Assembly (NCBI RefSeq): GCF_901447155.2
Contig: NZ_LR588418.1
Coordinates: forward strand, 34,926 to 98,925
Origin: Peptoniphilus catoniae
Lineage (GTDB): Bacteria > Bacillota > Clostridia > Tissierellales > Peptoniphilaceae
Reading direction: 5' to 3'
DNA: 64,000 nucleotides
The notes under the pieces were generated by a model. The model was not told the origin of the DNA, searched no databases, and saw only the letters and a list, made by a program, of their open reading frames with translations. Numbering within the stretch: the first letter of the stretch is position 1; each line of letters begins with the position of its first letter. A program made the translations under genes and the position numbers. Positions 42,303-50,854 of the stretch are shown piece by piece.

Positions 42303-43745
42303 GTGACTAATAATCAAATTTACTTTTTAATTGTTGGATTATTTATGTTAGGACTTTTATTTTTTGGACTATATGTTTCAAGAAAAATAAAAGATCCTGA
42401 TGATTGGGTAGTTGCTAATCAAAGTTTAGGTATAATACCTTTGTCAGGTACGTATTTTGCGACAATTGTAAGTGCCACATCTATAGTAAGTTATTTAGGT
42501 TATTATTATTTGCAAGGATGGCCGGGAATATGGAATTTTGCAGGAACACTGATTACTTCCTTTGTTGCTGCAATTTGGGTTGCAAAAAGGATGAGGGGTT
42601 TTGGCGTTACCACAGTGCCTGAGTACATAGAGAGAAGATTTGGTAAAGTTCATTCTTTAATTGGGTGTTTTATAATTTTAATAGGATCAATAACTCTTAT
42701 GTCAGCACAGGTGAAGGCTTCAATTATTATTTTACAGTCTATGGTTAATTGGAGTGATATCGTTTGCAGCATTGTTACATTACTGGTTTTCGTTACATTC
42801 ACAGCACTTGGAGGTATGCTTGCAGTAGCTTGGACTGATACTATTTGTGCTTACACTATAATTATAGGAGTTTGGGCAATAGCCATTAATTATTTAGGAA
42901 CGTTGGGTGGATTCGGAGAATTGATGAAAGGTCTTCATTCTATAGATAAAGAGTTTGTGTCAGGATTTTCTAAATCAATTACTCCTCTAACGGCTTTAGG
43001 GTGGTCAGCTACTTGGGGAATATGTAACTTTGGAGCACCTCAATTTGTTGGAAGATTTTTATCTGCGAAGACTCCTGAAATAGCTGCGAAAAGTCAAGCA
43101 ATTTCAGCTTTAATGATAGGAATTTTTTATGTACCATTATTAATAGTAGGCCTTGGAGGTATGATAATATTACCGGGAATTGAACATCAGGATCATGTTT
43201 TTACTACCTTAGTCACCCAGACAGTAAATCCAGTTATTGGAGGCTTGATGTTTGCGGCAGTTATTTCCGCTATAATATCAACTGCTGATTCTTTGCTTTT
43301 GCTTGCTAGTACAACATTTACCAGAGATATATGTAGAAATTTTATTAAACCTAATATGACAAGTAAGGAAGAACTTAATTTATCTAGGATTTCTACTGTT
43401 GTATTCGGAGTATTAGGTGTTGCATTAACCTTTGTTGTAGGCGATGTAATACAATTTATACAAGCTAGAGCAGTAACTTTAATGGGTTCAGCTATAGCTA
43501 TGCTGATTCTTATAGGTGCGTTTGATAAAAAAATCACTTCTACGGCAGCTCTATGGTCTATGATTGTAGGATTTGTTGTGGCAAATATTTGGTATCAATT
43601 AGGACAACCTTATGGAATTTTTTCAGCTTTACCGGGCTCTATTTCTTCAGGTCTTGTTCTTGTTATAGTAAGTAAGTTTACAAAGCCAATGGATAAAGAG
43701 AAATTGGTAGATTTCTTCCCGGAAGTTATGGAAGATGATGTTTAG
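42303..43745 (+). CDS. Sodium:solute symporter (SSS family)
   Basis: 480 aa, about 13 membrane helices. Family features: GTYFATIVSATSIVSYLGYY, TVPEYIERRFGK, and FAAVISAIISTADSLLLLAS with the Na+-site serines. The GTG at 42303 is preferred because GAGGTGAT at 42291-42298 is the RBS; the GTG at 42294 would lie within it. The substrate is probably a hydantoin, allantoin or related ureide judging by the next genes. Confidence 0.9.
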   Translation: MTNNQIYFLIVGLFMLGLLFFGLYVSRKIKDPDDWVVANQSLGIIPLSGTYFATIVSATSIVSYLGYYYLQGWPGIWNFAGTLITSFVAAIWVAKRMRGFGVTTVPEYIERRFGKVHSLIGCFIILIGSITLMSAQVKASIIILQSMVNWSDIVCSIVTLLVFVTFTALGGMLAVAWTDTICAYTIIIGVWAIAINYLGTLGGFGELMKGLHSIDKEFVSGFSKSITPLTALGWSATWGICNFGAPQFVGRFLSAKTPEIAAKSQAISALMIGIFYVPLLIVGLGGMIILPGIEHQDHVFTTLVTQTVNPVIGGLMFAAVISAIISTADSLLLLASTTFTRDICRNFIKPNMTSKEELNLSRISTVVFGVLGVALTFVVGDVIQFIQARAVTLMGSAIAMLILIGAFDKKITSTAALWSMIVGFVVANIWYQLGQPYGIFSALPGSISSGLVLVIVSKFTKPMDKEKLVDFFPEVMEDDV

Positions 43746-43758
43746 AAAGGAGAATATA

Positions 43759-45162
43759 ATGAAACTGGATTTAGCTGTAGTTAATGGAAAAGTTTTTATA
43801 AATGGAAGGTTTATAAATGCTGATATTGGAATAAAAGATGAAAAAATTGAATTGATTTCAGAAAACGGTTTGGATATTGAAGCGGATAAAGTAATAGATG
43901 CAGAAGGAAAGTATGTTATCCCAGGAGGAGTAGATACTCACGTTCATTTTAGAGATCCGGGTCACTCTGAAAGGGGAACATTTTATACGGAATCAATGGC
44001 GGCAGTAGCAGGTGGAACAACAACGATACTGGAACATCCTATATCATCTCCCCCTCAATATAACAAAGAAATACTTGATAATAGAAAAAAAGTGGCTAAG
44101 GAAAGACAGGGAGTAGTTGATTATGCCTTTTTTGCAGCAGCCGGTGGACAATATCCTGAAGAAATTACTAAGGTTGCAAAGGAAGGAATAGTTGCATTTA
44201 AAACATTTTTACATGAAGCTCCTGAAGGAAGAGAAGATGAGTTTGTTGGTCTAACTATGGCAAATGACTATGAAATTTACATAGGTATGCAGGAGGTTGC
44301 TAAAACCGGACTTATGCTTGCTTCCCATGCGGAAAATAACGACCTTATTCAAGGATTTATTAAAAAATTTAGACAAGAGGGCAAAGTGGGAGCAGAATAT
44401 CATTGCCCATCAAGACCTCCAATTTCAGAATATACAACAGTGCAAAAAATGATTACATTTGCTGAAGCTACAGGATGTATTTTGGATTTAGTACACATAT
44501 CAACTGCAAAAGCTATGCAATATGCAAAAGAAGCTAAGGAAAGAGGACAAAAGCTTTATTTGGAAACCTGTCCACACTATTTACTATTAACTGAAGAAGA
44601 GTTGATAAAACACGGAGCCTATGCAAAATGTAACCCGCCATTAAGAACTAAAGAAGAGGTGGATAACATTTGGAAATATGTTCTTGATGGAACAGTAGAT
44701 TTCATAGGTAGTGATCATGGTCCATTTTTGGCAGAAGAAAAGGATAAGGGATTGAAGGATATATTTCTTGCACCAGCCGGAACTGTAGGAATAGATGTTA
44801 GACTGCCACTTATGATTAATGAAGCAGTTGAAGGCAAAAGAGGAATTACTTTGGAAAGAGTAGTTGAACTTTGTTGTGAAAATCCTGCAAAAGCTTTTAA
44901 TATTTATCCTAAAAAGGGAGTTATCCAACCGGGATCAGATGCAGACTTGGTAATTTTTGATACAAATGAAAAATATGTTATAGATTGGAGAAAAAATTAT
45001 TCAAAATCTAAGGAAATTGCAAAGATCTATGATGGAAAAGAACTTAACTGTAAGCTTAATTATACAATATTAAGAGGTAAGGTTGTTATGAAGGACGGCT
45101 TAGTTGACCCTGAAAAAGATGGAACTAAAGGTTGGGGCAAGTTAGTTCTAAGAAATAATTAA
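43759..45162 (+). CDS. Cyclic amidohydrolase (hydantoinase/allantoinase family)
   Basis: 467 aa. Metal site GGVDTHVHFRDPG, carboxylated Lys candidate in AFKTFLHEA, His in ASHAENND and LVHISTAKA, and Asp in GSDHGPF. These are features of dihydropyrimidinase, allantoinase and hydantoinase; the DTHVHFRDPG form with EHPISSPP is closest to allantoinase-type enzymes. It opens a cyclic ureide to an N-carbamoyl amino acid or allantoate. It starts with AAAGGAG-ATG after overlapping the symporter end by none; gap 13 bp. Confidence 0.85.
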   Translation: MKLDLAVVNGKVFINGRFINADIGIKDEKIELISENGLDIEADKVIDAEGKYVIPGGVDTHVHFRDPGHSERGTFYTESMAAVAGGTTTILEHPISSPPQYNKEILDNRKKVAKERQGVVDYAFFAAAGGQYPEEITKVAKEGIVAFKTFLHEAPEGREDEFVGLTMANDYEIYIGMQEVAKTGLMLASHAENNDLIQGFIKKFRQEGKVGAEYHCPSRPPISEYTTVQKMITFAEATGCILDLVHISTAKAMQYAKEAKERGQKLYLETCPHYLLLTEEELIKHGAYAKCNPPLRTKEEVDNIWKYVLDGTVDFIGSDHGPFLAEEKDKGLKDIFLAPAGTVGIDVRLPLMINEAVEGKRGITLERVVELCCENPAKAFNIYPKKGVIQPGSDADLVIFDTNEKYVIDWRKNYSKSKEIAKIYDGKELNCKLNYTILRGKVVMKDGLVDPEKDGTKGWGKLVLRNN

Positions 45163-45187
45163 TTTTATGCAAAGGTAGGAGAAAACT

Positions 45188-46363
45188 ATGAATGCTGAAA
45201 GGTTTATGAATAATTTAAAAACGATAGCAGGCATTGGAAGAAATGATTTAAATGGAATTGACAGATTGGCATTTTCCCCCTACTATTACCAAGCACTGAA
45301 AGAGCTTGAAAAATATTTAAAAGAAAGAGACTTCCAGACCAGGGTAGACGCCATTGGAAACCTTTTTGTAACTTATAATCCTGACAATAAAGACGAGTTT
45401 ATAATGCTAGGCTCACACCTTGATACTGTAAAAAACGGAGGCTTATATGATGGAGCCTTAGGAGTTTTTGCGGGACTTGAGGCTTTGGAATCAATAAAGG
45501 AAAAGGGCCTAAAGCTGAACTACGGGCTTATATTAGCTGTATTTAATGCTGAAGAAGGCAGCGAAATGGGCGGAACCTTCGGAAGCAGAACTATTTGCGG
45601 AAGAAATGATTTTAGTGATAAAGGCTTTGAGGAAAGACTTAAAAAGTATGACTTAACACTTGAGGATATAAGGGCTTGCAAAATAAACTTTGATAATATA
45701 AAGGCTTTTATTGAGCTACATATTGAGCAAGGACCTACACTTTATAATGAATCTATTGATATAGGAGTTGTAAATGGGATAGTGGGAATCACCAGATATG
45801 ATTTAAAAGTATTTGGAGAATCCAATCATGCCGGTACAACTATGATGAAATATAGAAATGATCCTATAAAAAAGCTTCCTAAAATAATTAAAGAGCTGTT
45901 TGATTTGGCTGATGAATATGAGGACCCCTTTGTTATGACTATAGGCGATATAAAAGTGGTTCCGGGTATGTATAATGTTATCCCTAGAGAGGCTAATTTA
46001 TTTATAGAAGTTAGGGATATGAGTCAGGATAATATAAATAAGTTTTTTGAAAAATTAGGGAAATTTTTATCAGATGAAAAATTTGACTACAGTTTAGAAA
46101 AAATGATAGAAAAACCATCTGTTAAACTTGACAAAAATATTATGAGCTTAATAGAAAAGAGTGCTCAAGATTTGAAGCTATCATACAAAGAAATGAGTAG
46201 CGGAGCAGGACATGACGCAAAAGAAATTTCACACCTGGTGCCTACAGGAATGATTTTTGTACCAAGTGTTGATGGTATAAGTCATTCTCCTAAGGAATAC
46301 ACTAAAGAGGAAGATTTAGAGAAAGGCGTTAGGCTCTTAATAGAATTTTTAAAAAATATATAA
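45188..46363 (+). CDS. Zn-dependent M20 hydrolase (N-carbamoyl-L-amino acid / allantoate amidohydrolase)
   Basis: 391 aa. LGSHLDTVKNGGLYDGALG (metal-binding His and Asp), AVFNAEEGSEMGGTFGSR (Glu pair), ELHIEQGPTLYNE, dimerisation segment FGESNHAGTTMMKYRNDP, and late His in SGAGHDAKE. It cleaves the carbamoyl group from the product of the preceding enzyme. The family includes HyuC and AllC; the pair with a racemase favours hydantoin use. Confidence 0.87.
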   Translation: MNAERFMNNLKTIAGIGRNDLNGIDRLAFSPYYYQALKELEKYLKERDFQTRVDAIGNLFVTYNPDNKDEFIMLGSHLDTVKNGGLYDGALGVFAGLEALESIKEKGLKLNYGLILAVFNAEEGSEMGGTFGSRTICGRNDFSDKGFEERLKKYDLTLEDIRACKINFDNIKAFIELHIEQGPTLYNESIDIGVVNGIVGITRYDLKVFGESNHAGTTMMKYRNDPIKKLPKIIKELFDLADEYEDPFVMTIGDIKVVPGMYNVIPREANLFIEVRDMSQDNINKFFEKLGKFLSDEKFDYSLEKMIEKPSVKLDKNIMSLIEKSAQDLKLSYKEMSSGAGHDAKEISHLVPTGMIFVPSVDGISHSPKEYTKEEDLEKGVRLLIEFLKNI

Positions 46364-46381
46364 CATATGAGGGGGGATGGA

Positions 46382-47020
46382 GTGAAAGCTTTATTAATAA
46401 ATCCTAATAGCGACCTTAAAGTTACTGAAGACTTGAAGAATATAGTTGACAGATATGAAACCAAATACGTAGATTTAGATGTTATAGGCACTGTAAACAC
46501 GCCTAAATTAATAATTACCAAAGAAGACATTGAAGATACCTATGATGAGCTTGCTAAAATTATAAAGGAGCAAGAGGATACCTATGACATTTTTATTATA
46601 GCTTGTCATTTAGATCCTAATCTTAAGGAATTAAGAAAGATAACAGAAAAAATTGTTTTAGGTATATGTGAGGTATCGGTACTATTTGCTAAAATGCTTG
46701 GTAAAAGCTTTTCTATAATTGGAGCATCAAAAGATACTGTAAATATGAAACATGAGCTTGTGAAAAGCTATGGTGCTGATGACTCTTTAGACAGGGTAAG
46801 TTATATTGAAAAAACAAAAGATAGCTTAAAGGATAATCTCTATGATGCAGCCGACAAAATTGAATTTAACAACAAAAGTGATTCAATAATACTAGGATGT
46901 GCCGGGTTTTCACATTTAGACGGCTATTTGGAAAAAAGCCTTCAAAGGGATGTTATAGATGGCGTTGCATTATCAATTTTATTATCTGATACTTATGCAA
47001 GATATAAAGAATTAAAATAA
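46382..47020 (+). CDS. Asp/Glu/hydantoin racemase family protein
   Basis: 212 aa. ALLINPNSDLKVTEDLKNIV and the two Cys motifs FIIACHLDPNL and IILGCAGFSHL are those of hydantoin racemases. It would interconvert D- and L-5-substituted hydantoins so that both are used. Start GTG 46382 follows GAGGGGGG; the ATG at 46367 would include that RBS. Last gene of the operon. Confidence 0.83.
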   Translation: MKALLINPNSDLKVTEDLKNIVDRYETKYVDLDVIGTVNTPKLIITKEDIEDTYDELAKIIKEQEDTYDIFIIACHLDPNLKELRKITEKIVLGICEVSVLFAKMLGKSFSIIGASKDTVNMKHELVKSYGADDSLDRVSYIEKTKDSLKDNLYDAADKIEFNNKSDSIILGCAGFSHLDGYLEKSLQRDVIDGVALSILLSDTYARYKELK

Positions 47021-47024
47021 AAGA

Positions 47025-47057
47025 CAACCACCTGATGTCAGGTGGTTGCTTAATTTT
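47025..47057 (+). terminator. Terminator of the hydantoin operon
   Basis: CAACCACCTGA (47025-47035) pairs with TCAGGTGGTTG (47038-47048), then CTTAATTTTTAT. The AAGACAACCACCTGA arm is the same as in the terminator at 41.1 kb. Confidence 0.82.
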
Positions 47058-47090
47058 TATATTTAATAAATTTGTTTTGCCTAGTTAAAA

Positions 47091-47882
47091 TTATTTAAGA
47101 TTTAAAAATTGATCCTCTTCATTAAAAAATGCCTTGTAACCGAAGCTTACCAGAATAATTGTGCTTAGTGATACAGCTCCTGCAAGGCCGAGCATAATGG
47201 CAACTTGGTATTTAATTGCCGTTGTAGGGGACATACCTGCTAAAATTTGTCCTGTCATCATTCCCGGCAAGAAAACTATTCCCATTCCCATCATTGAGTT
47301 TATAGAGGGAAGGATTGCAAGGTCAAAGGCTCCATCTACCACTTCTTTAGTTGCAACCTTTGGAGTTGCACCAAGCATAAGAGATGATTCAATTTTTCTT
47401 CTGTTGTCATACATACCGTCTGTAAGGTTATTAACTGCAAGGGATACTCCTGTCATGGCATTTCCTGTAATTATACCTGCCACAGGAATAAAGTATCTTG
47501 ATTCATACCAGGGTTTTACCTGCATTACTACTAAGAGAAAGTAAAAAACTGTAACTGTTGAGCCGAAAAACATGGCTGCAACTATGGTTTTTTTCAATTT
47601 ATCAGGCAATTTTATCTTTGCTCTTTTAAAGACGTTATTTATGGAGAAAAGGTTCATTAAAATTATAATTATAAAGGGAATAAAGGGACTGTTATTGTTA
47701 AAAAGATAGTCCAAAACGTATGCCATTATTGTCATTTGGACAGTCATTCTTATAGAGCCTATTAGTATATCTTTTTCCCTGGGGATTTCTCTCTTTTTTA
47801 CTAAAAAAAGCATTACAAGTATAAAGGCATAGGCTAATGCCATTTGAAATAAGCTTAAATTTACAGTGCCGTCGGAATTCAT
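47091..47882 (-). CDS. fetB: ABC transporter permease, FetB/YbbM family
   Basis: 263 aa with about seven membrane helices. Family segments: IPVAGIITGNAMTGVSLAVN, ESSLMLGATPKVA and MGMGIVFLPGMMTGQILAG. In E. coli FetAB exports iron and protects from peroxide; related plant ALS proteins move other compounds. It begins 1 bp after the ATPase gene. Confidence 0.83.
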   Translation of the reverse strand: MNSDGTVNLSLFQMALAYAFILVMLFLVKKREIPREKDILIGSIRMTVQMTIMAYVLDYLFNNNSPFIPFIIIILMNLFSINNVFKRAKIKLPDKLKKTIVAAMFFGSTVTVFYFLLVVMQVKPWYESRYFIPVAGIITGNAMTGVSLAVNNLTDGMYDNRRKIESSLMLGATPKVATKEVVDGAFDLAILPSINSMMGMGIVFLPGMMTGQILAGMSPTTAIKYQVAIMLGLAGAVSLSTIILVSFGYKAFFNEEDQFLNLK

Positions 47883-47883
47883 T

Positions 47884-48516
47884 TTAAGCCTCCTTGTAGG
47901 TTTTGTTCTTTTCTAGGACTATAACCTTATCAGATACTTCTCTTGCCATATCTTCAGAGTGAGTTATCATAATAAGGGTTTTATTATTTTCTTTAGAATA
48001 ATCTATTACAAGTTCTATAATTTTCTTTTCACTTTCGCTGTCAAGGGCTGATGAAGGTTCATCTAAAAGAAGGACTTCAGGCTTCATTATTATTACTCTT
48101 GCAAGGGATACTCTTTGAAGTTCCCCTCCCGACAAGTCTTCTATTGAATCATCTAATTTTTTCTTAACTCCTGTGTGTTCCAGCATATATTCCAGGGTTG
48201 TATCAGGAACAGGTTCTTTTTGTGAAAACTTAAGGCCTATTAAAAGGTTGTCCCTAATGCTGCCTCTATAAGCAATAGGAGTTTGTGCAAGCATGACAAC
48301 CTCCCTTCTCAATTTAACTGAATCAATTTGACTTAAGGGAGTGGATTTATAATAAATTTCTCCCGAACTTGGGCTTATCATTTTATTTAAATGCTTAAGC
48401 AAGGTTGTTTTTCCACTTCCACTTTCTCCAATTATAGAAGTGATTTGTCCTTTTTCCATGGACATATTTTTTATGTCTAATATATCTTTATATTTAAGGC
48501 TTTTTAAAGTAAACAT
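47884..48516 (-). CDS. fetA: ABC transporter ATP-binding protein, FetA/YbbL family
   Basis: 210 aa. Walker A GESGSGKTT, signature LSGGELQRVSLAR, Walker B VLLLDEPSSALD, and H-loop MITHSEDMA. It energises the FetB-like permease. Short size and pairing with this permease identify the system; the metal is inferred. Confidence 0.83.
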   Translation of the reverse strand: MFTLKSLKYKDILDIKNMSMEKGQITSIIGESGSGKTTLLKHLNKMISPSSGEIYYKSTPLSQIDSVKLRREVVMLAQTPIAYRGSIRDNLLIGLKFSQKEPVPDTTLEYMLEHTGVKKKLDDSIEDLSGGELQRVSLARVIIMKPEVLLLDEPSSALDSESEKKIIELVIDYSKENNKTLIMITHSEDMAREVSDKVIVLEKNKTYKEA

Positions 48517-48631
48517 GGCTACTCCTTTATCAAAATTGTCAACATATTAATAATACCTCATATATTAATATTTAGAAAGTGATTTTGATAATAAAACCTT
48601 GAAGAAGTCCTATAAAAATTTTTAGACTTTA

Positions 48632-48660
48632 TTGACAAGAGCGTAAATTATAAGTATTAT
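48632..48660 (+). promoter_or_regulatory. Promoter of glutamine synthetase
   Basis: TTGACA (48632-48637), 17 bp, TATTAT (48655-48660). Confidence 0.72.
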
Positions 48661-48697
48661 AAAAGAAAACACCCCTAAGGGATAATATTTTTTTCAT

Positions 48698-48723
48698 ATT
48701 GGCAAGGATGTGCCAATTTTTTT
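48698..48723 (+). terminator. Intrinsic terminator inside the glutamine synthetase leader
   Basis: ATTGGCA (48698-48704) and TGCCAAT (48711-48717) are perfectly paired around AGGATG, then seven Ts. It lies about 30 nt after the predicted start and 18 nt before the coding region, so transcription must read through it. Confidence 0.8.
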
Positions 48724-48740
48724 ATTTTATAGGAGGAAAA

Positions 48741-50819
48741 ATGAAAAATAGGACAGTTGAAGAATTTGGAAAGATGACCTTTAACAAGGCAAAAATGAAG
48801 GAAAGACTTCCATATCCCGTCTACTTAAAGTGGAAGGATGTAGTTAGAACTAATGCGATTTTAGATAAGGATACTGCTGACTCTATAGCTCATGCCATGA
48901 AGGAATGGGCCCTTGAAAACGGAGCTACACACTACACTCACTGGTTCTCTCCTTTAAATGGGCTTACTGCAAAAAAACACGAGGCTTTTTTAGATAGAAC
49001 CTCAGATTTTGAAATTATGAACAGGTTTTCAGGTAAGGAGCTTATAAAGGGTGAGCCTGACGCTTCATCATTTCCAAGTGGAGGCATGAGGTCAACCTTT
49101 GAGGCAAGAGGTTATACCTATTGGGATTGTAGTGCCAACTCTTTTATTTTAGATAATATACTTTATATTCCTTCAATCTTTTTATCCTTTACAGGTGAAA
49201 AACTAGACAAAAGGGCACCTTTAATGGCTTCTATTAATGAAGTGTCCAAGGAAGGGTCAAGGCTTTCAAATATACTTAAAAAAGAAGAGCACACTTATAG
49301 AATGAGAGTAAAAATAGGACTCGAGCAGGAATTCTTTTTAGTGGATAAGAAGCTTTATGACAAGAGATCCGATCTTAAAAACTGCGGTAGAACTATTTTC
49401 GGAGCCAATCCTCCTAAGGCACAAGATCTTGAAGATCACTATTTTGGAGTAATTCCCGAAAGAGTTATGGATTTTTATGAAGATGTTAATTCAACCCTAT
49501 GGTCTTTAGGGGTATATGCTAAAACTGAGCATAATGAAGCTGCGCCATGTCAATTTGAACTTGCCATACTTTTTGAAAATGCCAATATTTCCATTGATGA
49601 TAACCAACTTTGTATGAGCGTTTTGCAAAGCACGGCCTTAAAGCATGGTCTTGTTTGTCTTCTTCATGAAAAGCCTTTTAAAGGTGTAAATGGCAGTGGC
49701 AAACATAACAACTATTCTTTGGTAACTAACTACGGATTAAATGTATTTGATCCCGGGAAAAAGCCTGAAGAAAATTTGATTTTTTTAAGTTTTTCCGCAG
49801 CCTTAATTGAAGCTGTATACAAAACTCAAAGCCTGATTAGAATTTCATCTTCATCAGTATCAAATGACTTTAGACTTGGGGCTGACGAGGCACCACCTGC
49901 AATTGTATCCTTGTTTTTAGGAAGGGACTTGGAGGATTTATTTAAGTCAATTGCCTACGATGACTATGAAAAAAGAGCCTTTGAAGGCAAGATAAAAGTA
50001 GCTTCCTTAGGTGAAGTTGACAAGGATAGATCTGATAGGAACAGAACGTCTACAGTTGCTTTTACAGGAAATAAGTTTGAGTTTAGGATGCTTGGATCAT
50101 CAAAAATGGCTGCCGATATTAATATAGTAATTAATGCAGGTATGGCAGCAGCCTTAAAGAAGATAGCGGATAAGCTTGAGGGAGTAAAGGAAGACTGCCT
50201 AAAGGATGAGGTATATAAAATAGTAAGAGATATAGTTGTAAATTATGGGTCTGTACTTTATGATGGCAACAACTATTCAGAAGACTGGATAAGGGAAGCT
50301 GCCAGAAGAGGTTTGAAAAACCATAAAACTTTTTTTGATGCCTTATGTGCTGTAAAGGATGAAGATTCTTATAAGATGTTTTATGATATGGGTATACTTT
50401 CTGAAACTGAGTTAAAGGCAGTTTATGAAGTTTACCTTGAAGACATAGTTAAGTACCACAGCCTGGAGCTTAGAATTGCCAAGGACATGGTGGTAAAAGA
50501 TATAGTCCCTGCAGGTTTAAAACAGATTTGTGATTTAGGTAAAGCCCTTTCCTATGTTAAAAACTCACCGGTAGAAGAAGTAAAGGAAAGAATTAATGAG
50601 GATATAGACAAACTTTTAAAGCTAAGAGACAAGGCTCAAAAAATCTATGATGACTCTCTTAAAATACAAAACACCTTTAAGACTGCAGAGTTTTTAGAGA
50701 AAAATGTAGTTCCTCTATTAAAGGAAATGAGAATTTACGCTGATGATATAGAAAAAATGGTAAGTAGAGAAAATTATACAATACCAACTTATGAAGATTT
50801 ATTCAGTTCAATAATATAA
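48741..50819 (+). CDS. glnN: Glutamine synthetase, type III
   Basis: 692 aa, the size of GSIII (about 700) rather than GSI (about 450). Early segments HWFSPLNGLTAKKHEAFLD and SSFPSGGMRSTFEARGYTYW, active-site Glu in IGLEQEFFLV and TEHNEAAPCQFELA, ATP/His segment NGSGKHNNYSL, and NRTSTVAFTGNKFEFRMLGS. It makes glutamine from glutamate and ammonia. An in-frame start at 48699 lies in the leader hairpin; ATG 48741 follows TAGGAGGAAAA. Confidence 0.94.
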   Translation: MKNRTVEEFGKMTFNKAKMKERLPYPVYLKWKDVVRTNAILDKDTADSIAHAMKEWALENGATHYTHWFSPLNGLTAKKHEAFLDRTSDFEIMNRFSGKELIKGEPDASSFPSGGMRSTFEARGYTYWDCSANSFILDNILYIPSIFLSFTGEKLDKRAPLMASINEVSKEGSRLSNILKKEEHTYRMRVKIGLEQEFFLVDKKLYDKRSDLKNCGRTIFGANPPKAQDLEDHYFGVIPERVMDFYEDVNSTLWSLGVYAKTEHNEAAPCQFELAILFENANISIDDNQLCMSVLQSTALKHGLVCLLHEKPFKGVNGSGKHNNYSLVTNYGLNVFDPGKKPEENLIFLSFSAALIEAVYKTQSLIRISSSSVSNDFRLGADEAPPAIVSLFLGRDLEDLFKSIAYDDYEKRAFEGKIKVASLGEVDKDRSDRNRTSTVAFTGNKFEFRMLGSSKMAADINIVINAGMAAALKKIADKLEGVKEDCLKDEVYKIVRDIVVNYGSVLYDGNNYSEDWIREAARRGLKNHKTFFDALCAVKDEDSYKMFYDMGILSETELKAVYEVYLEDIVKYHSLELRIAKDMVVKDIVPAGLKQICDLGKALSYVKNSPVEEVKERINEDIDKLLKLRDKAQKIYDDSLKIQNTFKTAEFLEKNVVPLLKEMRIYADDIEKMVSRENYTIPTYEDLFSSII

Positions 50820-50854
50820 AAGGGTTTATTTATAGGATAGTAAAGGAGGATAAA

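Noticed and set aside
48698-48717. ANTAR-type antiterminator hairpin in the glnN leader
   Set aside because: The hexaloop AGGATG has A rather than G at position 4, and no clear partner hairpin precedes it.
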